A stretch of 64,000 nucleotides of DNA from Sphingobacterium cellulitidis (GTDB lineage: Bacteria > Bacteroidota > Bacteroidia > Sphingobacteriales > Sphingobacteriaceae), in contig NOUX01000002.1 in NCBI GenBank assembly GCA_002245855.1, forward strand, positions 124,001 to 188,000. Direction: 5' to 3'. The translations under genes were made by a program, and so were the position numbers. Numbering within the stretch: the stretch's first letter is position 1; each line of letters opens with the position of its first letter. Under the pieces are notes generated by a model. The model had not been told where the DNA came from. It ran no database searches and saw only the letters and a list, made by a program, of their open reading frames with translations. Positions 27,432 through 35,262 of the stretch are shown here, piece after piece.

Positions 27432-28676
27432 TTAGAGTAATTGTCTCAATGCCAATTCATAGGCTCGAGATGATATATTGATCTTGGTATCTGGACTATA
27501 ACTATGAATTTGTTCTAATGCTTTTCGGATAACGTCTGAAACATCCTTGAACAGGGAATCATCACTGATTTCAATATTAGGTTGCATTAAATAAGCGAAC
27601 ACCCTTGTCATGCCACAATTGGCAACAAAGTCTGGAATTACCGCAACATGTTGATCTGCATATTCCATTACCGGTCCGTAAAAAATCTCACGATCAGCAA
27701 AAGGCACATTTGCGCCAGAAGCAATTACTTCCAGCCCATTGCCTACCATTTCTTGAATCTGGTCTTTGGAAACCAACCTTGAAGCCGCCGCTGGAATAAA
27801 AATTTCAGCACCTAAACTCCATACTTTTTCGTTAATCTCTTCGAATGGAATCATAGACTCCGAATTCAGTGAATTACCATTTCTATTTAAAAACAAAGAT
27901 TTGATCTCTTCTTCCGAGAAGCCATCTTCATTGATTAGTCCGCCGACGCGATCGATAATTCCTACAACCTTAACTCCGTGCTTGCTCAAATAAAAAGCTG
28001 CGGAGGCTGCAACATTACCCCAACCTTGAATGATTGCTCTCTTTCCGACTAGATTGCTAGCATATAAATCGTAAAAATGTCTTACCGATTCAGCAACTCC
28101 AAATCCGGTGATCATATCGGCAACTTTGAATTTTCTTTTTAAATCAGGGCTATATTGAGAATCTTCTAAAACCTTGGAAACACCATAGCGAAGCTGACCA
28201 ATCTGGTGAATCCGACCATTTTCCCGAATATCAAAGTGTCCATTCAGTACACCTTCTTGAGGGTGCCACAGACCAAATTGCTCGGTTAATGGAATAACAT
28301 CATGGATTTCATCCACATTCAAATCACCTCCCGTACCATAATAATTCTTCAACAATGGAGTCACAACTTTAAACCAACGTTCTAATACATCGTGCTTCCT
28401 TGGATCAGCAGGGTCAAAATTAATCCCCGATTTGGCACCACCGATTGATGGTCCGGAAACGGTAAATTTCACCTCCATAGTTTTCGCCAGGGATTCGACT
28501 TCATTACGATCCAAGCCTAAGCGCATTCTGGTTCCACCACCTGCAGCCCCACCCCGTAATGAGTTGATAACAACCCAACCTTCAGCTTCTGTTTCTGTAT
28601 CTTTCCATTCAAAGACAATCTCTGGTTTCTTCTCCTCAAACTCCTTTAAAAGATCCTTCATTATTAATAAGTTCAT
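27432..28676 (-). CDS. Glu/Leu/Phe/Val dehydrogenase
   Basis: This enzyme of the NAD(P)-dependent amino-acid dehydrogenase family carries out oxidative deamination of an amino acid to its 2-oxo acid. The dimerisation domain contains RGGAAGGGTRMR, and the catalytic Lys lies in SGPSIGGAKSGI. The Rossmann domain begins near GWGNVAASAAFYLSKHG. The start at 28676 gives 414 residues and follows the hppD stop by 10 nt with an AGGGA sequence at the right distance. ATG at 28661 is an alternative, and a longer reading would overlap hppD. It is the third gene of an operon with hmgA and hppD, so it may serve aromatic or general amino-acid nitrogen removal. Substrate specificity cannot be assigned with certainty. 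Confidence 0.9.
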   Translation of the reverse strand: MNLLIMKDLLKEFEEKKPEIVFEWKDTETEAEGWVVINSLRGGAAGGGTRMRLGLDRNEVESLAKTMEVKFTVSGPSIGGAKSGINFDPADPRKHDVLERWFKVVTPLLKNYYGTGGDLNVDEIHDVIPLTEQFGLWHPQEGVLNGHFDIRENGRIHQIGQLRYGVSKVLEDSQYSPDLKRKFKVADMITGFGVAESVRHFYDLYASNLVGKRAIIQGWGNVAASAAFYLSKHGVKVVGIIDRVGGLINEDGFSEEEIKSLFLNRNGNSLNSESMIPFEEINEKVWSLGAEIFIPAAASRLVSKDQIQEMVGNGLEVIASGANVPFADREIFYGPVMEYADQHVAVIPDFVANCGMTRVFAYLMQPNIEISDDSLFKDVSDVIRKALEQIHSYSPDTKINISSRAYELALRQLL

Positions 28677-28686
28677 CTGTAAATCC

Positions 28687-29814
28687 CTATAAATTACCGC
28701 GTTTCTCTTGTTCTCTTTCAATTGCTTCAAATAGAGCCTTGAAATTTCCTGCTCCAAAACTTTGAGCTCCCTTGCGTTGAATAATTTCAAAAAATAGGGT
28801 TGGACGATCTTCAATTGGTTTGGTGAAAATCTGTAACAAGTAACCTTCTTCATCTCGATCTACCAAGATTCCTAATTCTTGGATGGCTTTGATTTCTTCG
28901 TCGATCTCACCTACCCGTTCAGGTAACATATCGTAATAAGCTTCAGGCGGAGCACCTAGGAACTCTACCCCTCTTGCTTTTAAGGCCTTTACGGTTTTTA
29001 AAATATCATGAGTTGCTAATGCAGCATGCTGAACACCTTCACCTTCATAAAATTCTAAATACTCTTCTATTTGGGATTTCTTCTTGCCTTCGGCAGGTTC
29101 ATTGATAGGAAATTTGACATATCCATTTCCATTGCTCATCACCTTACTCATCAAAGCCGAATACTCAGTGTTGATTTGTTTGTCATCAAAAGAAAGGATA
29201 TTCACAAAACCCATTACATTTTGGTACCATTCTACGGTTTCATTCATTCGATCCCAGCCCACATTACCAACACAATGATCCACATAGAGTAGTCCGGTTT
29301 CTTCAGGCTGATAATCACTTTCCCATTTAACATAGCCAGGCATAAATTGTCCTGAATAGTTTTTACGTTCCACGAACATGTGTACTGTTTCGCCATAAGT
29401 ATAAATACCGGCCGTTCTTACCTCACCGAATTCATCCTGACGAACTTCTAGCTCCTGATATACTTTTGCGCCGCGTTTAACGGTTTCATGGAGTGATTTT
29501 TCCGCATCATCTACCCATAGCGCCAAGATCTTTACCCCATCACCATGTTTTTTTACATGTTCTGAAATTGGGCTATCCGATTTCAAAGCAGTAGTCAATA
29601 CGATCCTGATTTTATTTTGCTTCAAAACATAGGAAGCTCTATCTCTAACTCCGGTTTCAGGTCCTGCATAAGCTTCAGATTGAAACCCAAAAGCTGTTTT
29701 ATAATAATGGGCAGCTTGCTTGGCATTACCCACATAAAATTCTATATAATCTGTTCCATTGATTGGCAAAAAATCCTGCGCCTTGGCAATCTTTTCAGCA
29801 AATGTTTGTGTCAT
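28687..29814 (-). CDS. hppD: 4-hydroxyphenylpyruvate dioxygenase
   Basis: This non-haem Fe(II) dioxygenase converts 4-hydroxyphenylpyruvate to homogentisate. The 375-residue length is normal, with two vicinal-oxygen-chelate halves. Likely iron ligands are the His in LLYVDHCVGNV, the His in GVQHAALATHDI and the Glu in TLFFEIIQRKG. The C-terminal QSFGAGNFKALFEAIE segment is diagnostic of the family. It lies 17 nt after hmgA and immediately before the amino-acid dehydrogenase in an apparent operon. Confidence 0.97.
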   Translation of the reverse strand: MTQTFAEKIAKAQDFLPINGTDYIEFYVGNAKQAAHYYKTAFGFQSEAYAGPETGVRDRASYVLKQNKIRIVLTTALKSDSPISEHVKKHGDGVKILALWVDDAEKSLHETVKRGAKVYQELEVRQDEFGEVRTAGIYTYGETVHMFVERKNYSGQFMPGYVKWESDYQPEETGLLYVDHCVGNVGWDRMNETVEWYQNVMGFVNILSFDDKQINTEYSALMSKVMSNGNGYVKFPINEPAEGKKKSQIEEYLEFYEGEGVQHAALATHDILKTVKALKARGVEFLGAPPEAYYDMLPERVGEIDEEIKAIQELGILVDRDEEGYLLQIFTKPIEDRPTLFFEIIQRKGAQSFGAGNFKALFEAIEREQEKRGNL

Positions 29815-29831
29815 AATTTATTTATTGATAC

Positions 29832-30989
29832 TTAGTTAATCCATGATTTATAATAATCCTGATCCTCAATTTCCAATGCTTGTTCAGTTAGCATCAATGG
29901 ACGGAAAGGATCGATCATTACGGCTAATTCTTCCGTTCGGGTTTGTCCAATACTCTTTTCCACCGTACCTGGATGAGGTCCATGTGGGATACCTCCAGGA
30001 TGTAAAGTGATTTGTCCTCTTTCAACCGACTTTCTGCTCATAAAATCGCCATCCACATAATATAGAACCTCATCAGAATCAACATTACTATGGTTATAAG
30101 GAGCAGGAATAGAATCGGGATGATAATCATACATTCGAGGGCAGAAACTGCATAAGACAAAAGAATTGGTCTCGAAGGTTTGATGTACAGGAGGTGGTTG
30201 ATGCAACATTCCTGTAATAGGCATAAAATCGTGGATTGAGAATGCCCATGGATAGTGATAACCGTCCCATCCGACGAAGTCAAAAGGATGGGTACCATAG
30301 ATATATGGATATATTAAGCCTTGTTTTTTAATCTTAATCTCAAAATCTCCAGCCTCATCGTAAGTTTTCAGGTTCTGTGGTCTCCGGATATCTCTTTCGC
30401 AAAAAGGAGCATGTTCCATTAATTGACCGAATTCATTTCTATACCGTTTCGGAGTCTTGATAGGCTCAAAAGATTCTACAATAAATAATCGATTCTTGTC
30501 GGTATCAAAGGATATCTGATAGATAACTCCTCTCGGAATAACCAGATAATCCCCATATCCAAAAGGAATTTCACCATAGCCTGTTTTTAAGATTCCAGAA
30601 CCTTCATGAACAAAAATAACCTCATCAGCTTGGCTATTCTTATAAAAATAAGTGTCCATGGACTGTTGAGGAGCGGCCAAGGAGATATGGAGATCTGAAT
30701 TTACCAGAACAGGAACTCTGCTTTCAAGGAAGTCTTTCTGAGGTTTAACCTGAAAGCCACGAAGACTGGTATGTTTCAGATGTTTTTCACGAGCAATCTT
30801 AGGATTGACATCATAAGGCTCTTTAATTTCTTTTACGATAGTTGGAGGATAACAATGGTACACTAGAGAATAGACACTGGAAAATCCATGTGTAGATACT
30901 AGTTCTTCGGAAAATAATTCGCCATTGTCCTTTCTAAAAACGGTATGACGTTTTGGAGGAATCTTACCTAATTGATGATAAAGTGGCAT
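29832..30989 (-). CDS. hmgA: Homogentisate 1,2-dioxygenase
   Basis: It opens the homogentisate ring to give maleylacetoacetate, using Fe(II). The 385-residue product has the cupin-like fold of the family, with the HPFDFVGWDGYHYPW segment and the metal/active-site region LHPGGIPHGPHPG near residue 330. It is somewhat shorter than the roughly 430-445-residue human and Pseudomonas enzymes, as is common in Bacteroidota. It is the first gene of hmgA-hppD-dehydrogenase. A 31-codon ORF on the same strand lies 87 nt upstream. Confidence 0.94.
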   Translation of the reverse strand: MPLYHQLGKIPPKRHTVFRKDNGELFSEELVSTHGFSSVYSLVYHCYPPTIVKEIKEPYDVNPKIAREKHLKHTSLRGFQVKPQKDFLESRVPVLVNSDLHISLAAPQQSMDTYFYKNSQADEVIFVHEGSGILKTGYGEIPFGYGDYLVIPRGVIYQISFDTDKNRLFIVESFEPIKTPKRYRNEFGQLMEHAPFCERDIRRPQNLKTYDEAGDFEIKIKKQGLIYPYIYGTHPFDFVGWDGYHYPWAFSIHDFMPITGMLHQPPPVHQTFETNSFVLCSFCPRMYDYHPDSIPAPYNHSNVDSDEVLYYVDGDFMSRKSVERGQITLHPGGIPHGPHPGTVEKSIGQTRTEELAVMIDPFRPLMLTEQALEIEDQDYYKSWIN

Positions 30990-31322
30990 AATATTAAGTT
31001 TAAAAAAATGATTGTAATATGATTGATTTACATAGCCTATGGCTAGATATCACTTAGAAAAGAATTATTTTTGGTATTAGTATTGGGCAAAAACAACATC
31101 AGCAATCAGCGCCTTAATATAAGGCATCAAACCTTTTGGTAGGTTCTTTGGCTTTATGTTGCTCACGTTCATAATGGTATCAATTATTTCAAATATACCC
31201 TTTATAATTTTATATTTACATAAACAAACAGAAAATAAATATGGTATTATGAAATTTAATTTCTTCTACCTGAATTATTATAACCTTTATAAATTAATGA
31301 GCGAAGCTTTCAAAAATTCATT
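30990..31322. promoter_or_regulatory. Divergent regulatory region between hmgA and the FAH gene
   Basis: This 333-bp gap contains the 31-codon ORF and several GGTAT-type half-sites, including an inverted pair GGTAT-N14-ATACC at 31176-31199 and ATATGGTATTAT near 31240. These are candidate sites for a regulator of the aromatic degradation genes, because they lie between both arms of the pathway. No known operator was recognised. Confidence 0.3.
31077..31172 (-). CDS. Candidate 31-residue ORF upstream of hmgA
   Basis: ATG at 31172 opens a 31-codon ORF ending at 31077, with a Lys- and Pro-rich N-terminal half and a hydrophobic C-terminal half. An exact TAnnTTTG element (TATATTTG) lies 14 nt upstream, with no good -33 partner. 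The stretch is less AT-rich than the surrounding divergent promoter region, which is unusual for non-coding DNA here. It might be a leader peptide, a small protein, or a remnant of a lost gene. I do not recognise it, and a short ORF of this size can arise by chance. Confidence 0.3.
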   Translation of the reverse strand: MNVSNIKPKNLPKGLMPYIKALIADVVFAQY

Positions 31323-32306
31323 ATGAAAATTGTAACATACTTAGAAAATGGCAATGAACAGCTTGGATTTATTATTGAAAATCAAGTATTTCCGAGCCAT
31401 ATCCTATCCGATCAGCTTCCGAATTCCAGTCTGGAATTAATAAAGCTGGGACAAGAAGGCTTATCATTAGCAGAAAATGCCATTCAGAATTTCATAAAAA
31501 TTGAAGATTTTCAAAATGAAGGTCTTTCCTTTTCGGAAATTACCTTATGTGCTCCCATTCCTAATCCCCCATCCTTCCGCGATGCCTATGCCTTCAGACA
31601 ACATGTGGAAACCTCTCGACTGAATCGAGGTTTAGAAATGATCCCAGAATTTGATGAATTTCCAGTTTTTTACTTTTCAAATCATCAAGCTATTCATGGT
31701 CCTGGTCCAGTATATTGTATGCCCAAGCATTTTGACAAATTGGATTTTGAATTAGAGGTGGCCATTGTTATTTTGAAAGAAGGAAGGAATATCAAAGCGG
31801 CAGAGGCTGATCAGTATATCGCAGGGTTAATGATTCTCAATGATCTTAGCGCGCGGCATTTACAGATGCAAGAGATGAAACTGAATCTTGGTCCAGCAAA
31901 AGGGAAAGATTTTGCCAGTATGTTTGGTCCGTACCTGCTGACCTTGGATGAATTGGAAAATTATAAAACCAAACCCTTGGAAGGCCATTCAGGAAATGCC
32001 TATGATCTGCAAATGAGATGTTGGGTAAATGATAAATTGTGTTCAGAAGGCACCTTAGCCAGCATGAATTGGACATTTGCTGAAATAATCGAAAGGGCAT
32101 CCTATGGGGCGACACTTTATCCAGGGGATATCATAGGTTCGGGAACTGTAGGTACTGGTTGTTTGCTTGAAATAAATGGGACCGGAAAACGGAAAGACCC
32201 GAATTATCAAGAATTCTGGATTCAACCTAAGGACAAGATTAGCATGGAAGTTACAGGCTTAGGGAAACTAGAAAATTATATATATAAAGAGGAAGAATCA
32301 GAATAA
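31323..32306 (+). CDS. fahA: Fumarylacetoacetate hydrolase family protein
   Basis: The last step of tyrosine degradation splits fumarylacetoacetate into fumarate and acetoacetate. The 327-residue product shows the FAH fold, with the metal-binding Glu residues in LDFELEVAIVI, the following NDLSARHLQ segment and the GDIIGSGTVGTG loop. Many FAH-fold enzymes act on other substrates, so the assignment leans on its place opposite hmgA-hppD. It is followed after 20 nt by a flavin reductase-like gene. Confidence 0.85.
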   Translation: MKIVTYLENGNEQLGFIIENQVFPSHILSDQLPNSSLELIKLGQEGLSLAENAIQNFIKIEDFQNEGLSFSEITLCAPIPNPPSFRDAYAFRQHVETSRLNRGLEMIPEFDEFPVFYFSNHQAIHGPGPVYCMPKHFDKLDFELEVAIVILKEGRNIKAAEADQYIAGLMILNDLSARHLQMQEMKLNLGPAKGKDFASMFGPYLLTLDELENYKTKPLEGHSGNAYDLQMRCWVNDKLCSEGTLASMNWTFAEIIERASYGATLYPGDIIGSGTVGTGCLLEINGTGKRKDPNYQEFWIQPKDKISMEVTGLGKLENYIYKEEESE

Positions 32307-32326
32307 AAACCAATAATTAGATAGAT

Positions 32327-33223
32327 ATGCAGTTTAATGAAATCAAGACTTTCGACCAAAAAACTCACGGTTCCTTATTTGATAATTTAATAAAATATGC
32401 CATAGCTCCCAGACCGATTTGCTTTGCTTCAACAATCGATAAGAACGGAAAAGTTAACCTCAGCCCTTTCAGCTATTTTAACTTTATGTCACATAATCCA
32501 CCTATCTGCGTTTTTTCACCATTAACAAGGATGCGGGATGGAAAGGATAAGCATACGCTGGAAAATATCCGTGAAGTACCTGAAGTGGTGATCAATATTG
32601 TAAACTACAATATGGTGCAACAGCAATCGCTCGCGAGTACTGAATATGCCAAGGAAGTCGATGAATTTGACAAATCAGGATTTACAGCTATTCCTTCAAA
32701 ACATATCAAACCACCACGCGTTGCTGAGTCTCCAGTTCAATTGGAGTGTAGGGTTAAAGAGATTATTACCATCCAGGAAGGCGGCGGAACAGGGAATCTT
32801 GTGCTTGCTGAAGTTATATGCATGCATATTCAAGGGAACTTATTGAATGAGCATGATCAAATGGATCAGGCTGCTTTGGATCTGGTTGCAAGATTGGGTG
32901 GGGATTGGTATTGTCGGGTGACGAAGGATAACCTCTTCGAGGTTCCAAAACCATTAAGAAAATTAGGGATTGGTGTTGATCAGTTGCCGGAGGCTGTTCG
33001 GAATTCTTCCATTCTAACCGGAAATCAATTAGGCCTCTTAGCGAATATTGAAGCTATTCCAGAGTTAGGAACCGAAATTAAAGAAGATGAGCATGTTAAT
33101 TCCTTGCTCAGCATGTGGCAGAATGACGAAACTCAATTGAATAATGAGTTACAACGTTATGCTGCCAAGCTTTTAGATGAAAACGAAGTTGAAAAAGCCT
33201 GGCAGGTATTATTAATAAACTAA
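32327..33223 (+). CDS. Flavin reductase family (FMN split-barrel) protein
   Basis: The 298-residue protein has an FMN-binding split-barrel domain in about residues 15-190, with the typical IAPRPICFASTIDKNGKVNLSPFS start. The C-terminal 100 residues are helical and acidic, of unknown role. Such proteins bind FMN and may supply reduced flavin or act as flavoredoxins. It is probably co-transcribed with the FAH gene. The link to aromatic degradation is by context only. Its 3' end overlaps the convergent phenylalanine hydroxylase gene by 12 bp. Confidence 0.82.
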   Translation: MQFNEIKTFDQKTHGSLFDNLIKYAIAPRPICFASTIDKNGKVNLSPFSYFNFMSHNPPICVFSPLTRMRDGKDKHTLENIREVPEVVINIVNYNMVQQQSLASTEYAKEVDEFDKSGFTAIPSKHIKPPRVAESPVQLECRVKEIITIQEGGGTGNLVLAEVICMHIQGNLLNEHDQMDQAALDLVARLGGDWYCRVTKDNLFEVPKPLRKLGIGVDQLPEAVRNSSILTGNQLGLLANIEAIPELGTEIKEDEHVNSLLSMWQNDETQLNNELQRYAAKLLDENEVEKAWQVLLIN

Positions 33224-34978
33224 TTCCAAGTTTATCGGCTGGGTTTCAGCCAGTCTTATACCATCAGAAATTAACTTATCAAGGTCAAGATTATTCTTGG
33301 CCTTTTCTTTTAATCGTTGTAAGATGCTTTGTTCAAACTCGACTTCTTGTCTATTAATTGCCAATTCGTATAACTCTACTAATGCTAGCCAGTCTTGGGA
33401 AAAACGGTTCTCCAGACTTTCCAAATAATGATTGAAATCTATTTCCAGATTTTCTTCTCTCGCTTTTCTGATTTCACTATATAGCTTATGCAACTCCATT
33501 TGCTCCGTTGACCAGACTTGCTTTTCAGTTTTCATTTCAGAAATACTAATTTCAGGTTCATAAGCATATTTATCTGCTGCTCCTGCATAAACAGAGTTTA
33601 CATAACTTCCTACAGCCATATCATAAGTACCCCATTCAGGTTGGAAAAGAATTTGATTCGTAGGTTCATGGACTACTGTACAATCGTTAAAACTGATCAA
33701 CAATAAAAATCCTTCCTCATCAAATACAAATGATTTTACCGTTCCGGAAACAAGAATTCCAGATTTGAAATAGATTGTTCCAGGCTTATCCTGGACTAAA
33801 CCCATCTCTTCCAGATCGGGTAGCTTACATTGTTCCAATGGTAATCGTCTTCCAAGAAGTAAACCTACAGGTGAGCTAAATCCATCCTTGTGATATTGTT
33901 TTCCCTGGCCTACTAACTCTTTATTATTATATGCTAAGGCTGTAGGTCCATTTGTCTTAATTGCAATTAATTCTTCGCCAAGAAATGTTGAAATAAAGAC
34001 TCCAGAAATTTGAAGTCCAGAACTTAATTCCACAGTACAAACATTATTACTGTCAATAGCTTTGTCCATTGCTTCCTTGCCTCCAACTCGGAATGCCATG
34101 GTTTTCGAAAATTCTTCAAGAACATCATAAGCGTGCTGAAAGTCTGGAGTAACAAACAATTGCGGCTGAGGCTTTGTGATATCGTAAGAAAACTGAAGGG
34201 TATCCAGGTTATAGGGCAATTTTGCAACATCAGGTTGCATGCAGGTTGCACTTTCACCGATTGATGATAATAATCCTGCACCATAGATTTTATGATCTTC
34301 AACAGAACCAATTAATCCGTATTCAACTGTCCACCAATGCAAACGACTTAATAAAGCCATTTCCGAAGGTTCACCCATATTGCTAGAAATGGAATTGAAT
34401 TTATCAGTTGCTTCTTTAATTTCCTCCTCGGAGGCATCTTCTTTTTCTTTAATGATCGATAAAGCCCGAATAGCTTCATAAAGTTCGAAATCCTTACCTG
34501 AACTCATTGCCTTGGACCCTATTTCTCCGAAATGCTGCAAATAAGCTGCATATTCGGGTTCTCCAATAATCGGAGCATGACCAGAAGATTCATGGATAAT
34601 ATCAGGTGCAGGGGTATAGGTAATATGTTCAATTTGTCGGATATCTGCTGCAATGACCAAGACACAATGAGCTTGAAATTCCATGAAAGCCGCTGGAGGG
34701 ATAAAGCCATCAACGGTGACAGCTCCCCAGCCAATCTTCTTCAAACTATCATTCATGGATTGCAGATTTGGAATGCGTTCAATGGTTAATCCAGCTTTTG
34801 TCAAGCCAGGAATATAAGGGTAATAAGCGATGTCTTTTAAATAGGCATAATTCTGACGCATTACATAGCGCCATATTGCCTGATCCAACGCACTATAACG
34901 CTCATAGGCCTGTTCAACCACATATCTTTGCAAATGTTTTGGTAACTGCTGTAAAACTGGATTATCGTACGTATTCAT
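33212..34978 (-). CDS. phhA: Phenylalanine 4-monooxygenase (long form)
   Basis: It hydroxylates phenylalanine to tyrosine with Fe(II), O2 and a pterin. The catalytic domain lies at the N-terminal side of the 588-residue protein. The iron ligands are the two His of IIHESSGHAPI and a downstream Glu in WWTVEYGLIG. The typical bacterial enzyme is about 260-300 residues, and this one has about 250 extra C-terminal residues of unknown role, with beta-rich and then helical sections. It is convergent with the flavin reductase gene and has a near-perfect promoter. A tyrosine or tryptophan hydroxylase role cannot be excluded, but neighbouring hppD and hmgA favour phenylalanine catabolism. Confidence 0.9.
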   Translation of the reverse strand: MNTYDNPVLQQLPKHLQRYVVEQAYERYSALDQAIWRYVMRQNYAYLKDIAYYPYIPGLTKAGLTIERIPNLQSMNDSLKKIGWGAVTVDGFIPPAAFMEFQAHCVLVIAADIRQIEHITYTPAPDIIHESSGHAPIIGEPEYAAYLQHFGEIGSKAMSSGKDFELYEAIRALSIIKEKEDASEEEIKEATDKFNSISSNMGEPSEMALLSRLHWWTVEYGLIGSVEDHKIYGAGLLSSIGESATCMQPDVAKLPYNLDTLQFSYDITKPQPQLFVTPDFQHAYDVLEEFSKTMAFRVGGKEAMDKAIDSNNVCTVELSSGLQISGVFISTFLGEELIAIKTNGPTALAYNNKELVGQGKQYHKDGFSSPVGLLLGRRLPLEQCKLPDLEEMGLVQDKPGTIYFKSGILVSGTVKSFVFDEEGFLLLISFNDCTVVHEPTNQILFQPEWGTYDMAVGSYVNSVYAGAADKYAYEPEISISEMKTEKQVWSTEQMELHKLYSEIRKAREENLEIDFNHYLESLENRFSQDWLALVELYELAINRQEVEFEQSILQRLKEKAKNNLDLDKLISDGIRLAETQPINLELVY

Positions 34979-34994
34979 GGGAATAATGTTTATA

Positions 34995-35024
34995 CAAACT
35001 TAAAACTTTTAACTAGACAAACAA
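34995..35024 (-). promoter_or_regulatory. Promoter of phhA
   Basis: On the minus strand, TTG (35024-35022), 19 nt and TAAGTTTG (35002-34995) match the Bacteroidota consensus. The start codon at 34978 gives a short leader of about 12 nt. Confidence 0.65.
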
Positions 35025-35176
35025 AATACTACCTATTTATAAAATGAAATCTTGATGGACTTTCAGAATTTGAATAATGGGATATAAGGTATACTATTTC
35101 AAGCTGGTAGCCCCTTCCAAACAGATGTAAACAAACACTAAAACTAAATTAATTAATTCTAAACCTAACTATTTCA

Positions 35177-35184
35177 TATTTTTG
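35177..35184 (+). promoter_or_regulatory. -7 element upstream of the acyl-CoA ligase
   Basis: TATTTTTG matches TAnnTTTG exactly, but no TTG is at the expected -33 distance. Its position rules against translation starting at the upstream ATG 35182. Confidence 0.4.
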
Positions 35185-35222
35185 CAAAACTTCTTAGCCA
35201 ATAATACTGTTATGTGGTTAAG

Positions 35223-35253
35223 AAACCTGTCGATAAACTTGAAAGACAGGTTT
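35223..35253 (+). terminator. Terminator-like hairpin in the acyl-CoA ligase leader
   Basis: AAACCTGTC pairs with GACAGGTTT over 9 bp (11 with flanking G-U and A-U pairs), and five U overlap the end of the stem. It lies just before the chosen start codon at 35263, so it could attenuate transcription or shape translation. Confidence 0.5.
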
Positions 35254-35262
35254 TTATATGTT

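Noticed and set aside
28677..28853. Upstream start at 28853 for the amino-acid dehydrogenase
   Set aside because: It overlaps the end of hppD by 167 bp in another frame and adds residues not found in the family.
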